A stretch of 64,000 nucleotides of DNA from DASRHY01 sp035650275 (GCA_035650275.1 DASRHY010000129.1:1-64000), one strand, 5' to 3'. Counted from the stretch's first letter, positions 15,835 through 24,851 are shown. Translations and numbers: made by a program. Notes: generated by a model not told the origin, from the sequence alone.

Positions 15835-16618
15835 GGCTGCTGATCACCTCCCGCAGCCGGACGTTGATCCGGTCCACGACGGCCAGCTCGTCGACGCCGG
15901 ACACGTCGCCGACGTCCCACTGCTGCACGACCCGACCCGGGCGCGAGGACAGCAGTACGACGCGCTGGCCGAGCCTGACCGCCTCGCGGACGTCATGGGT
16001 GACGAACAGCACGGCGGCGCCCGTGGCCCGCCAGATCCTGACCAGCTCCGCCTGCAGGACGTCACGGGTGATCGCGTCCAGGGCGGAGAACGGCTCGTCC
16101 ATCAGGATCAGCGAGTCCTGCCCGTCGGTCGTACCGTGGGTTGCTCCGGCCAGCGCACGCGCCAGTGCGACGCGCTGCCGCATACCGCCGGACAGCTCGT
16201 GCGGACGCTTGTCGCCCACACCTCCGAGCCGGACCAGCTCGAGCAGCTCCGCCGTCCGTCGGCGCCGCAGCGACCGCGACAGCCCGGCCAGCCGGAGCGC
16301 CAGGTCCACGTTGCCGGCAGCGGTGAGCCACGGCATCAATGCCGGCTCCTGGAACACCACGGCAGGCCGGCCGGTGGACAGCTCGATCCGGCCGGTGCTC
16401 GGCGCGTCCAGCCCCGCCACCAGGTTGAGCAGAGTGGTCTTGCCGCACCCGGAGGCACCCAGCAGGCAGACGAACTCGCCGGGTGCGACATCGAGGTCGA
16501 CCTGCTCGAGCGCGGTCACCGCCGACGCGCCGTCGCCGAAGGTCTTGCCCACGGCGCTGAGCCGGACGGCCGGCGCGCTCACCCGGGCGACCTCGCGAAC
16601 CGCGACCGTTGCCGTCAC
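15821..16618 (-). CDS. ABC transporter ATPase, SsuB/TauB type
   Basis: 265 residues. Walker A is GASGCGKTTLL, the Q-loop VVFQEPALMPWLTA, the signature LSGGMRQRVALARAL, Walker B LILMDEPFSALD, and the H-loop FVTHDVREAVRL. The PALMPWLT Q-loop and EPFSALD are typical of the nitrate/sulfonate/taurine family. A loop of extra residues between signature and Walker B (GATHGTTDGQDS) is longer than usual. GTG start, 6 bases after the lipoprotein gene. Confidence 0.9.
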   Translation of the reverse strand: MTATVAVREVARVSAPAVRLSAVGKTFGDGASAVTALEQVDLDVAPGEFVCLLGASGCGKTTLLNLVAGLDAPSTGRIELSTGRPAVVFQEPALMPWLTAAGNVDLALRLAGLSRSLRRRRTAELLELVRLGGVGDKRPHELSGGMRQRVALARALAGATHGTTDGQDSLILMDEPFSALDAITRDVLQAELVRIWRATGAAVLFVTHDVREAVRLGQRVVLLSSRPGRVVQQWDVGDVSGVDELAVVDRINVRLREVISSHAAH

Positions 16619-16624
16619 CGGGCG

Positions 16625-17719
16625 CTACTTCCGGTCCAGGCCGGCGGCGTCCACTCCGGGCTTGCCGGCCTGCTCGAGCACCTCGTTCAGCGCGCCGAGG
16701 TCCGCGAACCCGGCGACGTCCGCCGGCTCCTTCGCCACCGCCGCGGTGACCGCGTCCTTGGCGAGCTGCGGGAACGTGCCGGCGACGGGGTCGACGGTGA
16801 GCGTGATGTTGCCGAACGCGCGGTCGATCACGGCCGGCTTGAGCTCCTTGCCGGTGAGCGCCTTGAGCTGCGCGTTCACCGCCGTCTTCGCCGCCGCCTC
16901 GTCCGCGTTCGCATTGTCCGTCGCGGCGACCAGGCCCTTCAGCAGCGCACGCACGGTCTGCGGGTGCTCCCGCAGGAACTTCGTGCGCACGATCAGCACC
17001 GTGGTCGGGAACTTCCCGTCCGGCCACAAGGCGGCCTCGTCCAGCAGCACCTTCGCGCCGGCGTCGAGCACCAGCCGGGACGACCATGGCTCCGGCAGCC
17101 AGGCGGCGTCGACCTTGCCCTGCTTGAACGCGTCGAGCGTCTGCGCGTTCTCGAGGTTGGTGACCTTCACCTTGCCGGTCAGGCCCTTCTCGGACAGCCA
17201 CTTCTTCAGCGACACGTCCTGGGTGTTGCCGAGCTGCGGGGTGACGACGGTCTTGCCGACCAGGTCCTCGGGCTTGCCGATGCCGTCGCGGACGACGAAC
17301 TGTGCGCCGCCGGTGGTGGCACCGGCAACCAGCCGGACCGCTTCACCGTTCGACTTCGCGTACGCGTTGATCGCCGGTCCGGAACCGATGAAAGTCGCAT
17401 CCAGCGAGCCGCCGAGCAGTGCGCCGACCGCCTCAGGTCCGGCGTTGAACTTGGTCGGCAGGAGCTTGGTGCCGGCGCCGAGCTCCTGGGTGAACAGGCC
17501 CTTCTCGAGCCCGACCAGGGCGGCCGCATGCGTGACGTTCGGGAAGTAGCCGAGCCGGAGCTCGGCTGCGGGACCCTGGTCCGCGACAGCGCTTGCCGGC
17601 TGCGGGTCGTCCTCCGCGCGCGAGCAGGCGGACAGCCCGGCGACCATTGCCAGGGCGGACAGTGCGGTGACGGTACGGCGGATCGACGCGCGCGGCGTCG
17701 TACGGGTCAGGATGCTCAC
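16625..17719 (-). CDS. ABC transporter substrate-binding lipoprotein, SsuA/NrtA-like
   Basis: 364 residues. The N-terminus is a lipoprotein signal: basic start, hydrophobic core, and lipobox LSAC. The mature protein has LRLGYFPNVTHAAALVGLEKG, GSLDATFIGSGPAINAY, VTPQLGNTQDVSLKKWL and VDAAWLPEPWSSRL, which is the NMT1/SsuA-like fold. Substrates of the family are nitrate, sulfonates, taurine or thiamine precursors; the neighbouring TauE gene favours a sulfonate. GTG at 17719 with AGAGG 8 bases upstream. First gene of the operon, preceded by about 100 bases of AT-richer DNA. Confidence 0.85.
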   Translation of the reverse strand: MSILTRTTPRASIRRTVTALSALAMVAGLSACSRAEDDPQPASAVADQGPAAELRLGYFPNVTHAAALVGLEKGLFTQELGAGTKLLPTKFNAGPEAVGALLGGSLDATFIGSGPAINAYAKSNGEAVRLVAGATTGGAQFVVRDGIGKPEDLVGKTVVTPQLGNTQDVSLKKWLSEKGLTGKVKVTNLENAQTLDAFKQGKVDAAWLPEPWSSRLVLDAGAKVLLDEAALWPDGKFPTTVLIVRTKFLREHPQTVRALLKGLVAATDNANADEAAAKTAVNAQLKALTGKELKPAVIDRAFGNITLTVDPVAGTFPQLAKDAVTAAVAKEPADVAGFADLGALNEVLEQAGKPGVDAAGLDRK

Positions 17720-17828
17720 GTGGCGGCCTCTTGAGGTGCGTCGAGTCGGGATGTGTGAGCGATCAGTCAAACACGACAAACTCAATCGGATCAGTGTGCT
17801 TACTTCAGTATCACCAGGCGAGACGCGC

Positions 17829-20800
17829 TCACTCCCAGAACAGCCGGTCCACCACGGCCCGGGCTCGGCGCGTCGTACGCCGGTAGTCGTCACCGAACCG
17901 GCCGACGTCCCCCGCCGGGTAGCCGAGCACCTGCGCCACCGCGGCCAGCTCGCGCGGCTCGCGCGGCAGCGAGTTGCCCGGCCGGCCACGGACCAGCATC
18001 ACCGCGTTGCGGACCCGGGTCGCCATCCGCCAGGCGAGCGTCAGCGCGTCGGCGTCCGCGGCGGTGACCAGCTCCGCGTCGACCGCCACCCGCAGCGCGG
18101 CCAGCGTCCGGGTGGTACGCAGCTCCGGCACCCGGTGCGCCTCGCGCAGCTGCAGCAGCTGCACGGTCCACTCGATGTCGGCCAGGCCGCCGCGACCGAG
18201 CTTGGTGTGCGTCGCCGGGTCCGCACCGCGCGGCAGCCGTTCGGCATCCACCCGGGCCTTGATCCGGCGGATCTCCACCGCGTCGTCGTCGCGCAGCCCG
18301 CTCGCGGGGTACCGCAGCGGGTCGATCAGCTCGGCGAACGCCGTCCGCAGCCGCTCGTCCCCGCACAGCGGGTCGGCGCGCAGCAGCGCCTGCGCCTCCC
18401 AGACCGCCGACCAGCGCTGGTAGTAGGACCGGTACGACGCCAGCGTGCGGACGAGCGGACCCTGACGGCCCTCCGGACGCAGGTCGGCGTCCACCACCAG
18501 GGCCGGGTCCGCGCCCGGCTGCGCGAGCAGCCGTCGTACCTCGCCGGCGACCTGGGTGGCGAAGTCGGTGGCCAGTTTCTCCTCCGCGCCCGGCAGCGGG
18601 TCGTGCACGAACATCACGTCGGCGTCGCTGCCGTAGCCCAGCTCGTGCCCGCCGAACCGTCCCATCGCGACGATCGCGAGCCGGGTCGGCGGCTCGTCCA
18701 GCCGGCGGGCGCCGGCGACCGTGCGGGTCGCGACGTCCAGGGTCGCCGCCAGCGTGGCGGTCGTGACGTCGCTGATCGACTCCCCCACCGCCCCGACGTC
18801 GAGCAGCCCGGACAGGTCCGCCGCCGCGGCCCGGAACAGCTCCCGGCGGCGGACCGCGCGGATGCCGGCCACGGCCGCATCGGCGTCGTCCTGCCGGCGG
18901 CCGGCCGCGGTCATCTCGGTCAGCAGCGCGTCCAGCCCGCGCGGCGCCAGCTCGCGGTCGTCGGCGAGCATCGCGCACGCCTCCGGCGCCCGCCGCAGCA
19001 GGTCGACCGCGAACCGCCCGGTGCCGAGCAGGTGCGCGAGCCGCTGCGCGCTGGCGGTCTCGTCGCGCAGCTGGCGCAGGTACCACGGGGTGGCGCCGAG
19101 GGTGTCGGAGATCTGCCGGAACGCGAGCAGCCCTGCATCCGGGTCGGGCGCCTCGGCGAACCAGCCCAGCATCACCGGCAGCAGCGCCCGCTGCAGCGCC
19201 GCCCGCCGGCTCACCCCACTGGACAGCGCCTCGATCTGGCGCAGCGCCTGGGCGGGATCGGCGTACCCGAGCGCGGTGAGCCGCTGCTTCGCGGCGTCCG
19301 GGGTGAGCCGCGCCTCCTCGCCCGGGATCCGCGCGACCGCGGCGAGCAGCGGCCGGTAGAACAGCTTCTCGTGCAGCCGCCGGACCTCGAGCGCGTGCCG
19401 CTTCCACTCCGTGGTCAGCTCCGCCACCGGCTCCGTGGTGAACCCGAGCGAGCGGCCGAGCCGGCGCAGGTCCGCGTCATCGTCCGGCACCTGATGGGTA
19501 CGACGGAGCCGGTACAGCTGGATCCGGTGCTCCATCGAGCGCAGGAACCGGTACGCGTCGGCCAGGGTGGCGCCGTCGGTCCGGCCCACGTACCCGCGCC
19601 GGGTCAGATGCTCCAACGCGACCAGGGTGATGCCGCTGCGCACCTTCTCGTCGCTGCGGCCGTGCACCAGCTGCAGCAGCTGGACCGCGAACTCCACGTC
19701 GCGCAGCCCGCCGCGCCCGAGCTTGAGCTGCCGGTCCGCCTCGGCGGCCGGGATGTGGTCGACGACCCGGCGGCGCATCGCCTGGACGTCGTCGACGAAC
19801 CCGTCCCGGTCCGCCGCGGTCCAGACCAGCGGGCGGATCGCCTCGACGTACCGGCTGCCCAGCTCGGCGTCGCCGGCCACCGGCCGGGCCTTGAGCAGCG
19901 CCTGGAACTCCCAGGTCTTGGCCCAGCGGCGGTAGTACGCGAGATGGCTGTCCAAGGTGCGCACCAGCGGGCCCGCCTTGCCCTCCGGCCGCAGCGCGGC
20001 GTCGACCGGCCAGAGCGTGCCCTCAGCGGTGTGGTCGGAGCAGATCCGCATCGTCGCGGCGGCCAGCTGGGACGCGGTCCGCAGGGCCGGCTCCTCCGGC
20101 TCGCCCTCGAGCGGCTCGGCCACGAACAAGACGTCGACATCGCTGACGTAGTTCAGCTCCCGGCCACCGCACTTGCCCATCGCGATCACGGCGAGCCGGC
20201 ACTGCGGCGCGGAGTCCGGCAGCTCACGGCGGGCGATATCGAGCGCGGCCTGCAACGCACCCGCCGCCAGCTCCGCGAGCACTGCCGCGACCTCGTCCAC
20301 CAGCAGCCCCTCGGCCAGGTCGCGCGCCGCGAGCCGGAGCAGCAGCCGGCGGTACTCGACCCGGAGCGCGTCCACCGGATGCTCGGCCTCGACCGCGGTG
20401 GCCAGCCGGGCCGCGACGTCGTCCGCGCTCGGCCGCGCCGCCGCCAGCGCCGGGTCGGCCAGGTCGTACCAGTGCCGTGGATGGTGAGCGAGGTGTCGGC
20501 CGAACGCCTCACTCGCCCCCAGTACGACGGTGAGCCGATGCCGGAAGTCCGGGTCGACCTCGAGGGTTCGGGCGAACGCGTCCAGGTCGTGTTCGCCGCG
20601 TTCCAAGGCCTCGACCATCCCGACCAGGCCGGCCAGCGCAAGGTCCGGGTCCGCGGTCACGGACAGCGACGCGACCAGGTCGTCGGTCACGAGCGGAGTG
20701 TGCCGGGACAGCCTGTCCAGCCGCTCCAGCCGGGCCGCCGACCGGCTCGCGTCGGTGAACCCGAGCCGCACCAGCCTGACCTCGTCCGACCCGCTCCGCT

Positions 20801-20837
20801 CCCCCGGAAACGGCGACGGCGGCTGACCCTGGCTCAC
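17829..20837 (-). CDS. glnE: bifunctional glutamine synthetase adenylyltransferase/deadenylase
   Basis: 1002 residues, the normal length. GlnE adds and removes AMP on glutamine synthetase. It contains two nucleotidyltransferase halves: the first with KCGGRELNYVSDVDVLFVAEP and DAALRPEGKAGPLVRTLDSH, the second with RFGGHELGYGSDADVMFVHDP and DADLRPEGRQGPLVRTLASY. A helical linker lies between them. It is downstream of a glutamine synthetase gene on the same strand, separated by a long inverted repeat, as in the glnA2-glnE arrangement of other actinobacteria. In actinobacteria GlnE chiefly modifies GlnA1, which is not in this window. Confidence 0.95.
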   Translation of the reverse strand: MSQGQPPSPFPGERSGSDEVRLVRLGFTDASRSAARLERLDRLSRHTPLVTDDLVASLSVTADPDLALAGLVGMVEALERGEHDLDAFARTLEVDPDFRHRLTVVLGASEAFGRHLAHHPRHWYDLADPALAAARPSADDVAARLATAVEAEHPVDALRVEYRRLLLRLAARDLAEGLLVDEVAAVLAELAAGALQAALDIARRELPDSAPQCRLAVIAMGKCGGRELNYVSDVDVLFVAEPLEGEPEEPALRTASQLAAATMRICSDHTAEGTLWPVDAALRPEGKAGPLVRTLDSHLAYYRRWAKTWEFQALLKARPVAGDAELGSRYVEAIRPLVWTAADRDGFVDDVQAMRRRVVDHIPAAEADRQLKLGRGGLRDVEFAVQLLQLVHGRSDEKVRSGITLVALEHLTRRGYVGRTDGATLADAYRFLRSMEHRIQLYRLRRTHQVPDDDADLRRLGRSLGFTTEPVAELTTEWKRHALEVRRLHEKLFYRPLLAAVARIPGEEARLTPDAAKQRLTALGYADPAQALRQIEALSSGVSRRAALQRALLPVMLGWFAEAPDPDAGLLAFRQISDTLGATPWYLRQLRDETASAQRLAHLLGTGRFAVDLLRRAPEACAMLADDRELAPRGLDALLTEMTAAGRRQDDADAAVAGIRAVRRRELFRAAAADLSGLLDVGAVGESISDVTTATLAATLDVATRTVAGARRLDEPPTRLAIVAMGRFGGHELGYGSDADVMFVHDPLPGAEEKLATDFATQVAGEVRRLLAQPGADPALVVDADLRPEGRQGPLVRTLASYRSYYQRWSAVWEAQALLRADPLCGDERLRTAFAELIDPLRYPASGLRDDDAVEIRRIKARVDAERLPRGADPATHTKLGRGGLADIEWTVQLLQLREAHRVPELRTTRTLAALRVAVDAELVTAADADALTLAWRMATRVRNAVMLVRGRPGNSLPREPRELAAVAQVLGYPAGDVGRFGDDYRRTTRRARAVVDRLFWE

Positions 20838-20879
20838 GCCCGCAAGGCTATCGAGTCCGCCCTGCGCCGACGTGATCCG

Positions 20880-20938
20880 ACTTCCCAGAGGGACACGCCG
20901 GCACCACGGCTCGGCGACGGCGTGTCCCTACGGGAAGT
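20880..20938. terminator. long imperfect inverted repeat between glnA and glnE
   Basis: Arms ACTTCCCAGAGGGACACGCC and CGGCGTGTCCCTACGGGAAGT pair over about 19-20 positions with two internal mismatches; the loop is about 18 bases. There is no U tract. It lies 76 bases beyond the glnA stop and 43 bases before the glnE start on the same strand, so it can end glnA transcripts or tune read-through into glnE. Confidence 0.65.
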
Positions 20939-21013
20939 TGCGAGGCAGGCGACCTGGTGACTAAGTGGCAAACCTTCTCGGTGTTCGCGGCAGCGGTTCC
21001 CGTTACTCGCCGG

Positions 21014-22351
21014 TCACAGCACCGGAAGCAGCTTCTGCCGCTCGAACGGGGTGACCTGCTTGCGGTAGTCGGCCCACTCGGTGCGCTTGTTCCGCAGGAA
21101 GAAGTCGAAGACGTGCTCGCCGAGTGTCTCGGCGACCAGCTCGGACTCCTCCATCGCGTGGATCGCCTCCGCCAGGCTGCTCGGCAGCGGCTTGATCCCG
21201 AGCGCACGGCGCTCCCGGTCGGTCAGCGACCAGACGTCGTCCTCGGCCTCGCGCGGCAGGTCGTAGCCGTCCTCGATCCCCTTCAGCCCGGCCGCGAGCA
21301 GCAGCGCGAAGGCCAGGTACGGGTTCGCCGCCGAGTCCAGCGAGCGGAACTCGATCCGGCTGGACTGCGACTTGTGCGGCTTGTACATCGGCACCCGGAC
21401 CAGCGCGGACCGGTTGTTGTGCCCCCAGCAGACGTACGACGGCGCCTCGCCGCCGGCCGCGAGCCGCTTGTACGAGTTCACCCACTGGTTCGTCACCGCG
21501 GTGATCTCGGCCGCGTGCCGCAGCACCCCGCCGATGAAGGCCCGGCCGGTCTTGGACAGCTGGTACTGCGCGCCGGCCTCGAAGAACGCGTTCCGGTCGC
21601 CCTCGAACAGCGACACGTGCGTGTGCATCCCGGAGCCGGGGTGGTCGGACAGCGGCTTGGGCATGAACGACGCGTAGATGCCCTGGCTGAGCGCGACCTC
21701 TTTGACCACCACCCGGAACGTCATGACGTTGTCCGCGGTGGTCAGCGCGTCGGCGTACCGCAGGTCGATCTCCTGCTGGCCCGGCCCGCCCTCGTGGTGG
21801 CTGAACTCGACCGAGATGCCCATCGCCTCGAGCATCGTGATCGCCTCGCGGCGGAAGTCGTTCCCGACGCCCTGCGGGGTGTGGTCGAAGTATCCGGACG
21901 AGTCCACCGGCACCGGCTCGGCATCGGGCGACTGTGGCTGCTTGAACAGGAAGAACTCGACCTCGGGGTGGGTGTAGAACGTGAACCCGAGGTCGGCGGC
22001 CTTCGCCAGGGTGCGCTTGAGCACGTACCGGGGGTCGGCGTACGACGGGGAGCCGTCCGGCATCAGGATGTCGCAGAACATCCGCGCCGTGCCGTGGGTC
22101 TCGCCGCGCCACGGCAGGATCTGGAACGTCGACGGGTCGGGCTTGGCGAGCATGTCCGCCTCGTACACCCGGGCGAACCCCTCGATCGCGGAGCCGTCGA
22201 ACCCGATCCCCTCGGCGAACGCGCCCTCCAGCTCGGCGGGCGCGACCGCGACGGACTTCAGGAACCCGAGCACGTCGGTGAACCACAGCCGCACGAACCG
22301 TACGTCGCGCTCCTCCAGCGCCCGCAGCACGAACTCCTGCTGCTTGTCCAT
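21014..22351 (-). CDS. glnA: type I glutamine synthetase (GlnA2-like)
   Basis: 445 residues. It makes glutamine from glutamate, ammonia and ATP. GS motifs: FDGSAIEGFARVYEADML, THPEVEFFLF, HHEGGPGQQEIDLRYADAL, GSGMHTHVSLF, and SRIEFRSLDSAANPYLAFAL. The length and lack of the insert of the beta subgroup place it with GSI-alpha enzymes such as mycobacterial GlnA2, which also adjoins glnE. ATG at 22351 with AGGAGG 10 bases upstream. Paralogues of this branch in actinobacteria include gamma-glutamylpolyamine synthetases, but the close GlnA2-glnE synteny favours glutamine synthetase. Confidence 0.9.
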   Translation of the reverse strand: MDKQQEFVLRALEERDVRFVRLWFTDVLGFLKSVAVAPAELEGAFAEGIGFDGSAIEGFARVYEADMLAKPDPSTFQILPWRGETHGTARMFCDILMPDGSPSYADPRYVLKRTLAKAADLGFTFYTHPEVEFFLFKQPQSPDAEPVPVDSSGYFDHTPQGVGNDFRREAITMLEAMGISVEFSHHEGGPGQQEIDLRYADALTTADNVMTFRVVVKEVALSQGIYASFMPKPLSDHPGSGMHTHVSLFEGDRNAFFEAGAQYQLSKTGRAFIGGVLRHAAEITAVTNQWVNSYKRLAAGGEAPSYVCWGHNNRSALVRVPMYKPHKSQSSRIEFRSLDSAANPYLAFALLLAAGLKGIEDGYDLPREAEDDVWSLTDRERRALGIKPLPSSLAEAIHAMEESELVAETLGEHVFDFFLRNKRTEWADYRKQVTPFERQKLLPVL

Positions 22352-22421
22352 CGCGGCGCACCTCCTAGGTGATCCGGGCAGCATGCGGCGACCCGCTGAC
22401 GCGGCCAGTGTGCCCGGCCCG

Positions 22422-22437
22422 TGTTACCCCGACATTA
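22422..22437 (-). promoter_or_regulatory. possible GlnR half-site pair before glnA
   Basis: On the minus strand GTAAT, six bases, GTAAC stands 71-86 bases before the glnA start and overlaps the end of the upstream GNAT gene. The spacing equals that of the actinobacterial GlnR box (GTnAC-n6-GaAAC), but only one a/b pair is visible and the second half deviates from GAAAC. Nitrogen control of glnA makes it plausible; it remains a weak match. Confidence 0.3.
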
Positions 22438-22936
22438 CGTCGCCGCCCAGACGCCGCCGCATCACCACGCGCGGACCGAGCGCGTCGAGCCCGAGCCGAC
22501 CCTCGTTCGCGCGCAGCGCCCGCAGCTCCGGACCGGGATCGTCGACGGCCTCGAAGCCACGCGTGGCGTAGAACGGGCCGTTCCACGGCACCTCCGCGAA
22601 CGTGCTCAGCGTCACCACGTCGTATCCCTGATCCGTGGCCCACGCGCAGACCGCCTCGAGCAGCGCGGTGCCGACGCCGGACCGGGCGTGCTCGGGGTGC
22701 ACCGAGAGCTGTTCCAGGTGCGCCTCGCCATCGACCTCCTCGATGGTGGCGAACCCGTACACCGGCGTGCCCGCGACCAGTACCTGCAGCGCTTCCGCGT
22801 AGTCGGCCGGGTCGCTGGTACCCGATGGCAAAGGGCCGATGCCGGCCTGGGCGAACAGCTCGTCGGCGGCCGCCTCGATCGCCGGCAACCACTCCAGGTC
22901 CGCCGGCGCGGCGGGTCTGATCGCGAATCTGGTCAC
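22424..22936 (-). CDS. GNAT-family N-acetyltransferase
   Basis: 170 residues. FAIRPAAPADLEWLPAIEAAADELF is the N-terminal element, LEQLSVHPEHARSGVGTALLEAV the acetyl-CoA loop, and VVTLSTFAEVPWNGPFYATRGFE motif B with the family Tyr. This pattern (LSTFxxVPWNxPFYxRxGF) is a recurrent subgroup of unknown substrate in many bacteria. It lies directly upstream of glnA on the same strand with 72 bases between. Confidence 0.85.
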   Translation of the reverse strand: MTRFAIRPAAPADLEWLPAIEAAADELFAQAGIGPLPSGTSDPADYAEALQVLVAGTPVYGFATIEEVDGEAHLEQLSVHPEHARSGVGTALLEAVCAWATDQGYDVVTLSTFAEVPWNGPFYATRGFEAVDDPGPELRALRANEGRLGLDALGPRVVMRRRLGGDVMSG

Positions 22937-22998
22937 AGAAGACCACGCTCTCTCCCGGTCAGGGTGGACGACACCTGGGCAGGGCTCCCCGCTACGGT

Positions 22999-23439
22999 GT
23001 GAACGTGACCAGCATGCCCGGTGGTCGGGCCGTCCGGCCGATCATGATCTTCGACGGCGACTGCGCGTTCTGCACCTCGAGCGCGCAGTGGCTGCAGCGC
23101 CGGCTGAAGTCCGACGCCGCGGTCGAGCCGTGGCAGTACCTCGATCTGGCGCTGTACGGGACCGACGCGCACCGCGCGCAGCACGAGGTGATCTGGGTCG
23201 ACTACACCGGCAAGCTGTACGGCGGCGCGCAGGCGTTCGCGCAGTGGCTGATCCACTCCGGCGGAGCGTGGCGGCATGTCGGCCTGCTGCTCACCGTTCC
23301 GCCGGTGCGCTGGATCGCGGCCGGCGTCTACCGGATGGTCGCGAACAACCGGGAGCGGATGCCGGGCGGCACGCCTGCCTGCGCGATCCGCCCGGACCGT
23401 CCGCACCACCCGAGCAGCAAGCCGGACGACGCCGCCTGA
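22999..23439 (+). CDS. DCC-family thiol-disulfide oxidoreductase-like protein (DUF393)
   Basis: 146 residues. IMIFDGDCAFCTSSAQWLQRR carries the DxxCxxC signature of the DCC family, a thioredoxin-like group predicted to act in thiol-disulfide exchange. QYLDL, IWVDYTGKLYGGAQAFAQWL and VYRMVANNRERMPGGTPAC follow the family pattern, the last Cys being conserved. Proteins of this family are often encoded next to, or fused with, HTTM-domain membrane proteins, and the next gene here is one. Start GTG at 22999. Confidence 0.85.
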   Translation: MNVTSMPGGRAVRPIMIFDGDCAFCTSSAQWLQRRLKSDAAVEPWQYLDLALYGTDAHRAQHEVIWVDYTGKLYGGAQAFAQWLIHSGGAWRHVGLLLTVPPVRWIAAGVYRMVANNRERMPGGTPACAIRPDRPHHPSSKPDDAA

Positions 23440-23442
23440 CCG

Positions 23443-23520
23443 TCACTCGAGCAGGAACGGCAGGACTGCGGCGCTGAACTCCTCCGGTCGACCAACGCTG
23501 GCGTCATGCCGCCAGCCAAC
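23443..23520 (-). pseudogene. C-terminal relic of an alpha/beta hydrolase
   Basis: A 25-residue open tail on the minus strand reads GWRHDASVGRPEEFSAAVLP then FLLE and a stop. A His-Asp/Ala-x-x-x-RPEEF-x-x-x-VL-x-FL-x-E tail is the usual end of alpha/beta hydrolases, the His being the catalytic one. The upstream part is missing because the fragment begins immediately after the HTTM gene stop. A short remnant is the simplest reading; chance is possible. Confidence 0.35.
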
Positions 23521-23523
23521 CGG

Positions 23524-24381
23524 TCAGGAGGCCGGTACGACCGCAGCCGCCGTCTGCCGGGAGCGGATCCGGATCCGCTCCAGCGGTGCGAACGCCAGCC
23601 AGCACACGGCAGTCGGCAGGAAATGGATCAGCAGGATCGCGGTGTTCGCGACGTGGAAGCCGAGGAAGAACAGCGCGGCGAGCAGCAGCCAGCGGCCCTT
23701 CAGCCACAGCACCACCGGCGACAGCAGCTCGCCGACGAAACCGACCCACTGCATCGCCACCAGCATCCACGGATGGTTCAGCAGCCACTCCCCGGCCGGG
23801 TGCGGGCGGCGCACGATCGCCCAGGTCAGCACCGCGCTGCCCGGCCAGGCCAGCGACCAGTCGGCCTGCCGGATCTTGGCCAGCGCAGACAGTGCGTACG
23901 TCGCGACCACCGCGATCTGGATGCACTTGACCGCCCAGCCGGCCGCCTCGCTGCGCACCCGGTCGCCGTACCGGGCCCGGCCGACAGTGGGCAGCACCCA
24001 GAGCGCCACCACCAGCGCGAGGTGGTCGTGGTCGACCTTGCCGTCACTCATCCCGATCAGCACCCACCAGGTGAACGCGGGTGCGATGATCCACCCGGCC
24101 AGCCGCGGGAACCGGTTCGTGGCGCCGACCAGGCACGCCACGATCAGCACGACATACAAGGTGTTGGTGATCGCGACGCTCGGCCGGGGCAGCTCGAACA
24201 GCCGGGCGAGGAACAGCGGCTGGTAGAGGCCGGGCGACTCGCCCTTCAGCCGGGTGTCCCGGACGAACGCGTGCATGTCCAGGATCACGAACAGGTACAG
24301 CACCGTCCGCAGCCACGCAACCCGCGCCACCGCTACCGGAGGGGTGAACCACCCGGCGATCCGGCGCAGCGTCGTACTCAT
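23524..24381 (-). CDS. HTTM-domain (vitamin-K carboxylase-like) membrane protein
   Basis: 285 residues with about eight hydrophobic segments. FTPPVAVARVAWLRTVLYLFVILDMHAFVRD, the NHPWMLVAMQWVGFVGEL segment and FLGFHVANTAILLIHFLP are typical of the horizontally transferred transmembrane (HTTM) family, related to vitamin-K-dependent gamma-glutamyl carboxylase membrane domains. Function in bacteria is not settled. The ATG at 24381 overlaps the stop of the upstream gene (ATGA). Together with the neighbouring DCC protein it forms a recurring gene pair, here convergent. Confidence 0.8.
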   Translation of the reverse strand: MSTTLRRIAGWFTPPVAVARVAWLRTVLYLFVILDMHAFVRDTRLKGESPGLYQPLFLARLFELPRPSVAITNTLYVVLIVACLVGATNRFPRLAGWIIAPAFTWWVLIGMSDGKVDHDHLALVVALWVLPTVGRARYGDRVRSEAAGWAVKCIQIAVVATYALSALAKIRQADWSLAWPGSAVLTWAIVRRPHPAGEWLLNHPWMLVAMQWVGFVGELLSPVVLWLKGRWLLLAALFFLGFHVANTAILLIHFLPTAVCWLAFAPLERIRIRSRQTAAAVVPAS

Positions 24382-24851
24382 CTCCGCACCTGCCAGGTCG
24401 CCAGGACGGTCGGCACCGGCGGGCCGGCGACCCGGCCGTCGACGAGCGTGGTGGTGTCGCGGACCAGCTCCAGCCGGATGTACCTCGGCTCGTCCGGGTG
24501 CTTGCGGGCCCAGCCGTCGGCCACCGCCTGGAGCAGGGACGGGTCCGCGACGATCTGCGGGATCCGGGCCTCGATCTCGGCCCGGGCCACACCGGCGCCC
24601 TCGATGTTCAGCGGTACGTCGACCGTCGTACCCGCATCGGTCTCGGCGGAGATCCGGGTGTAGTCGATGGTGGTGTCGTGCGGGACGGTCATCGCGTACT
24701 GCGACATCGGCCCGAACGGCCACAGGTCGTCGGTACCGCGAGCCGAGCCGTGCACCAGCAGCACGATGCCGGCGACCGCGACCAGCAGCCGGACGATCCG
24801 CCCGGCCCGGCCCAGCCGCTGGACCTGCTCACCCGTTGCCACGACGGTCAT
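24378..24851 (-). CDS. single-pass membrane protein linked to the HTTM gene
   Basis: 157 residues. One membrane helix (IVRLLVAVAGIVLLVHGSA) lies near residue 25, followed by WPFGPMSQYAMTVPHDTTID and a soluble domain of about 100 residues ending in IRLELVRDTTTLVDG. The pattern WPFxPMSxYA is shared by proteins encoded beside HTTM genes in other actinobacteria. Translation is coupled to the HTTM gene by an ATGA overlap, so the two probably form a membrane complex. No enzymatic motif is visible. The ATG at 24851 is chosen because upstream codons resemble non-coding DNA. Confidence 0.65.
   Translation of the reverse strand: MTVVATGEQVQRLGRAGRIVRLLVAVAGIVLLVHGSARGTDDLWPFGPMSQYAMTVPHDTTIDYTRISAETDAGTTVDVPLNIEGAGVARAEIEARIPQIVADPSLLQAVADGWARKHPDEPRYIRLELVRDTTTLVDGRVAGPPVPTVLATWQVRR

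Noticed and set aside
15482..17734. A 750-codon plus-strand frame over the ABC transporter operon
   Set aside because: It is a GC-rich shadow of three well-supported minus-strand genes and has no recognisable domain.
17667..20960. A plus-strand frame of 1097 codons over glnE
   Set aside because: Shadow of glnE, whose two nucleotidyltransferase domains are unmistakable.
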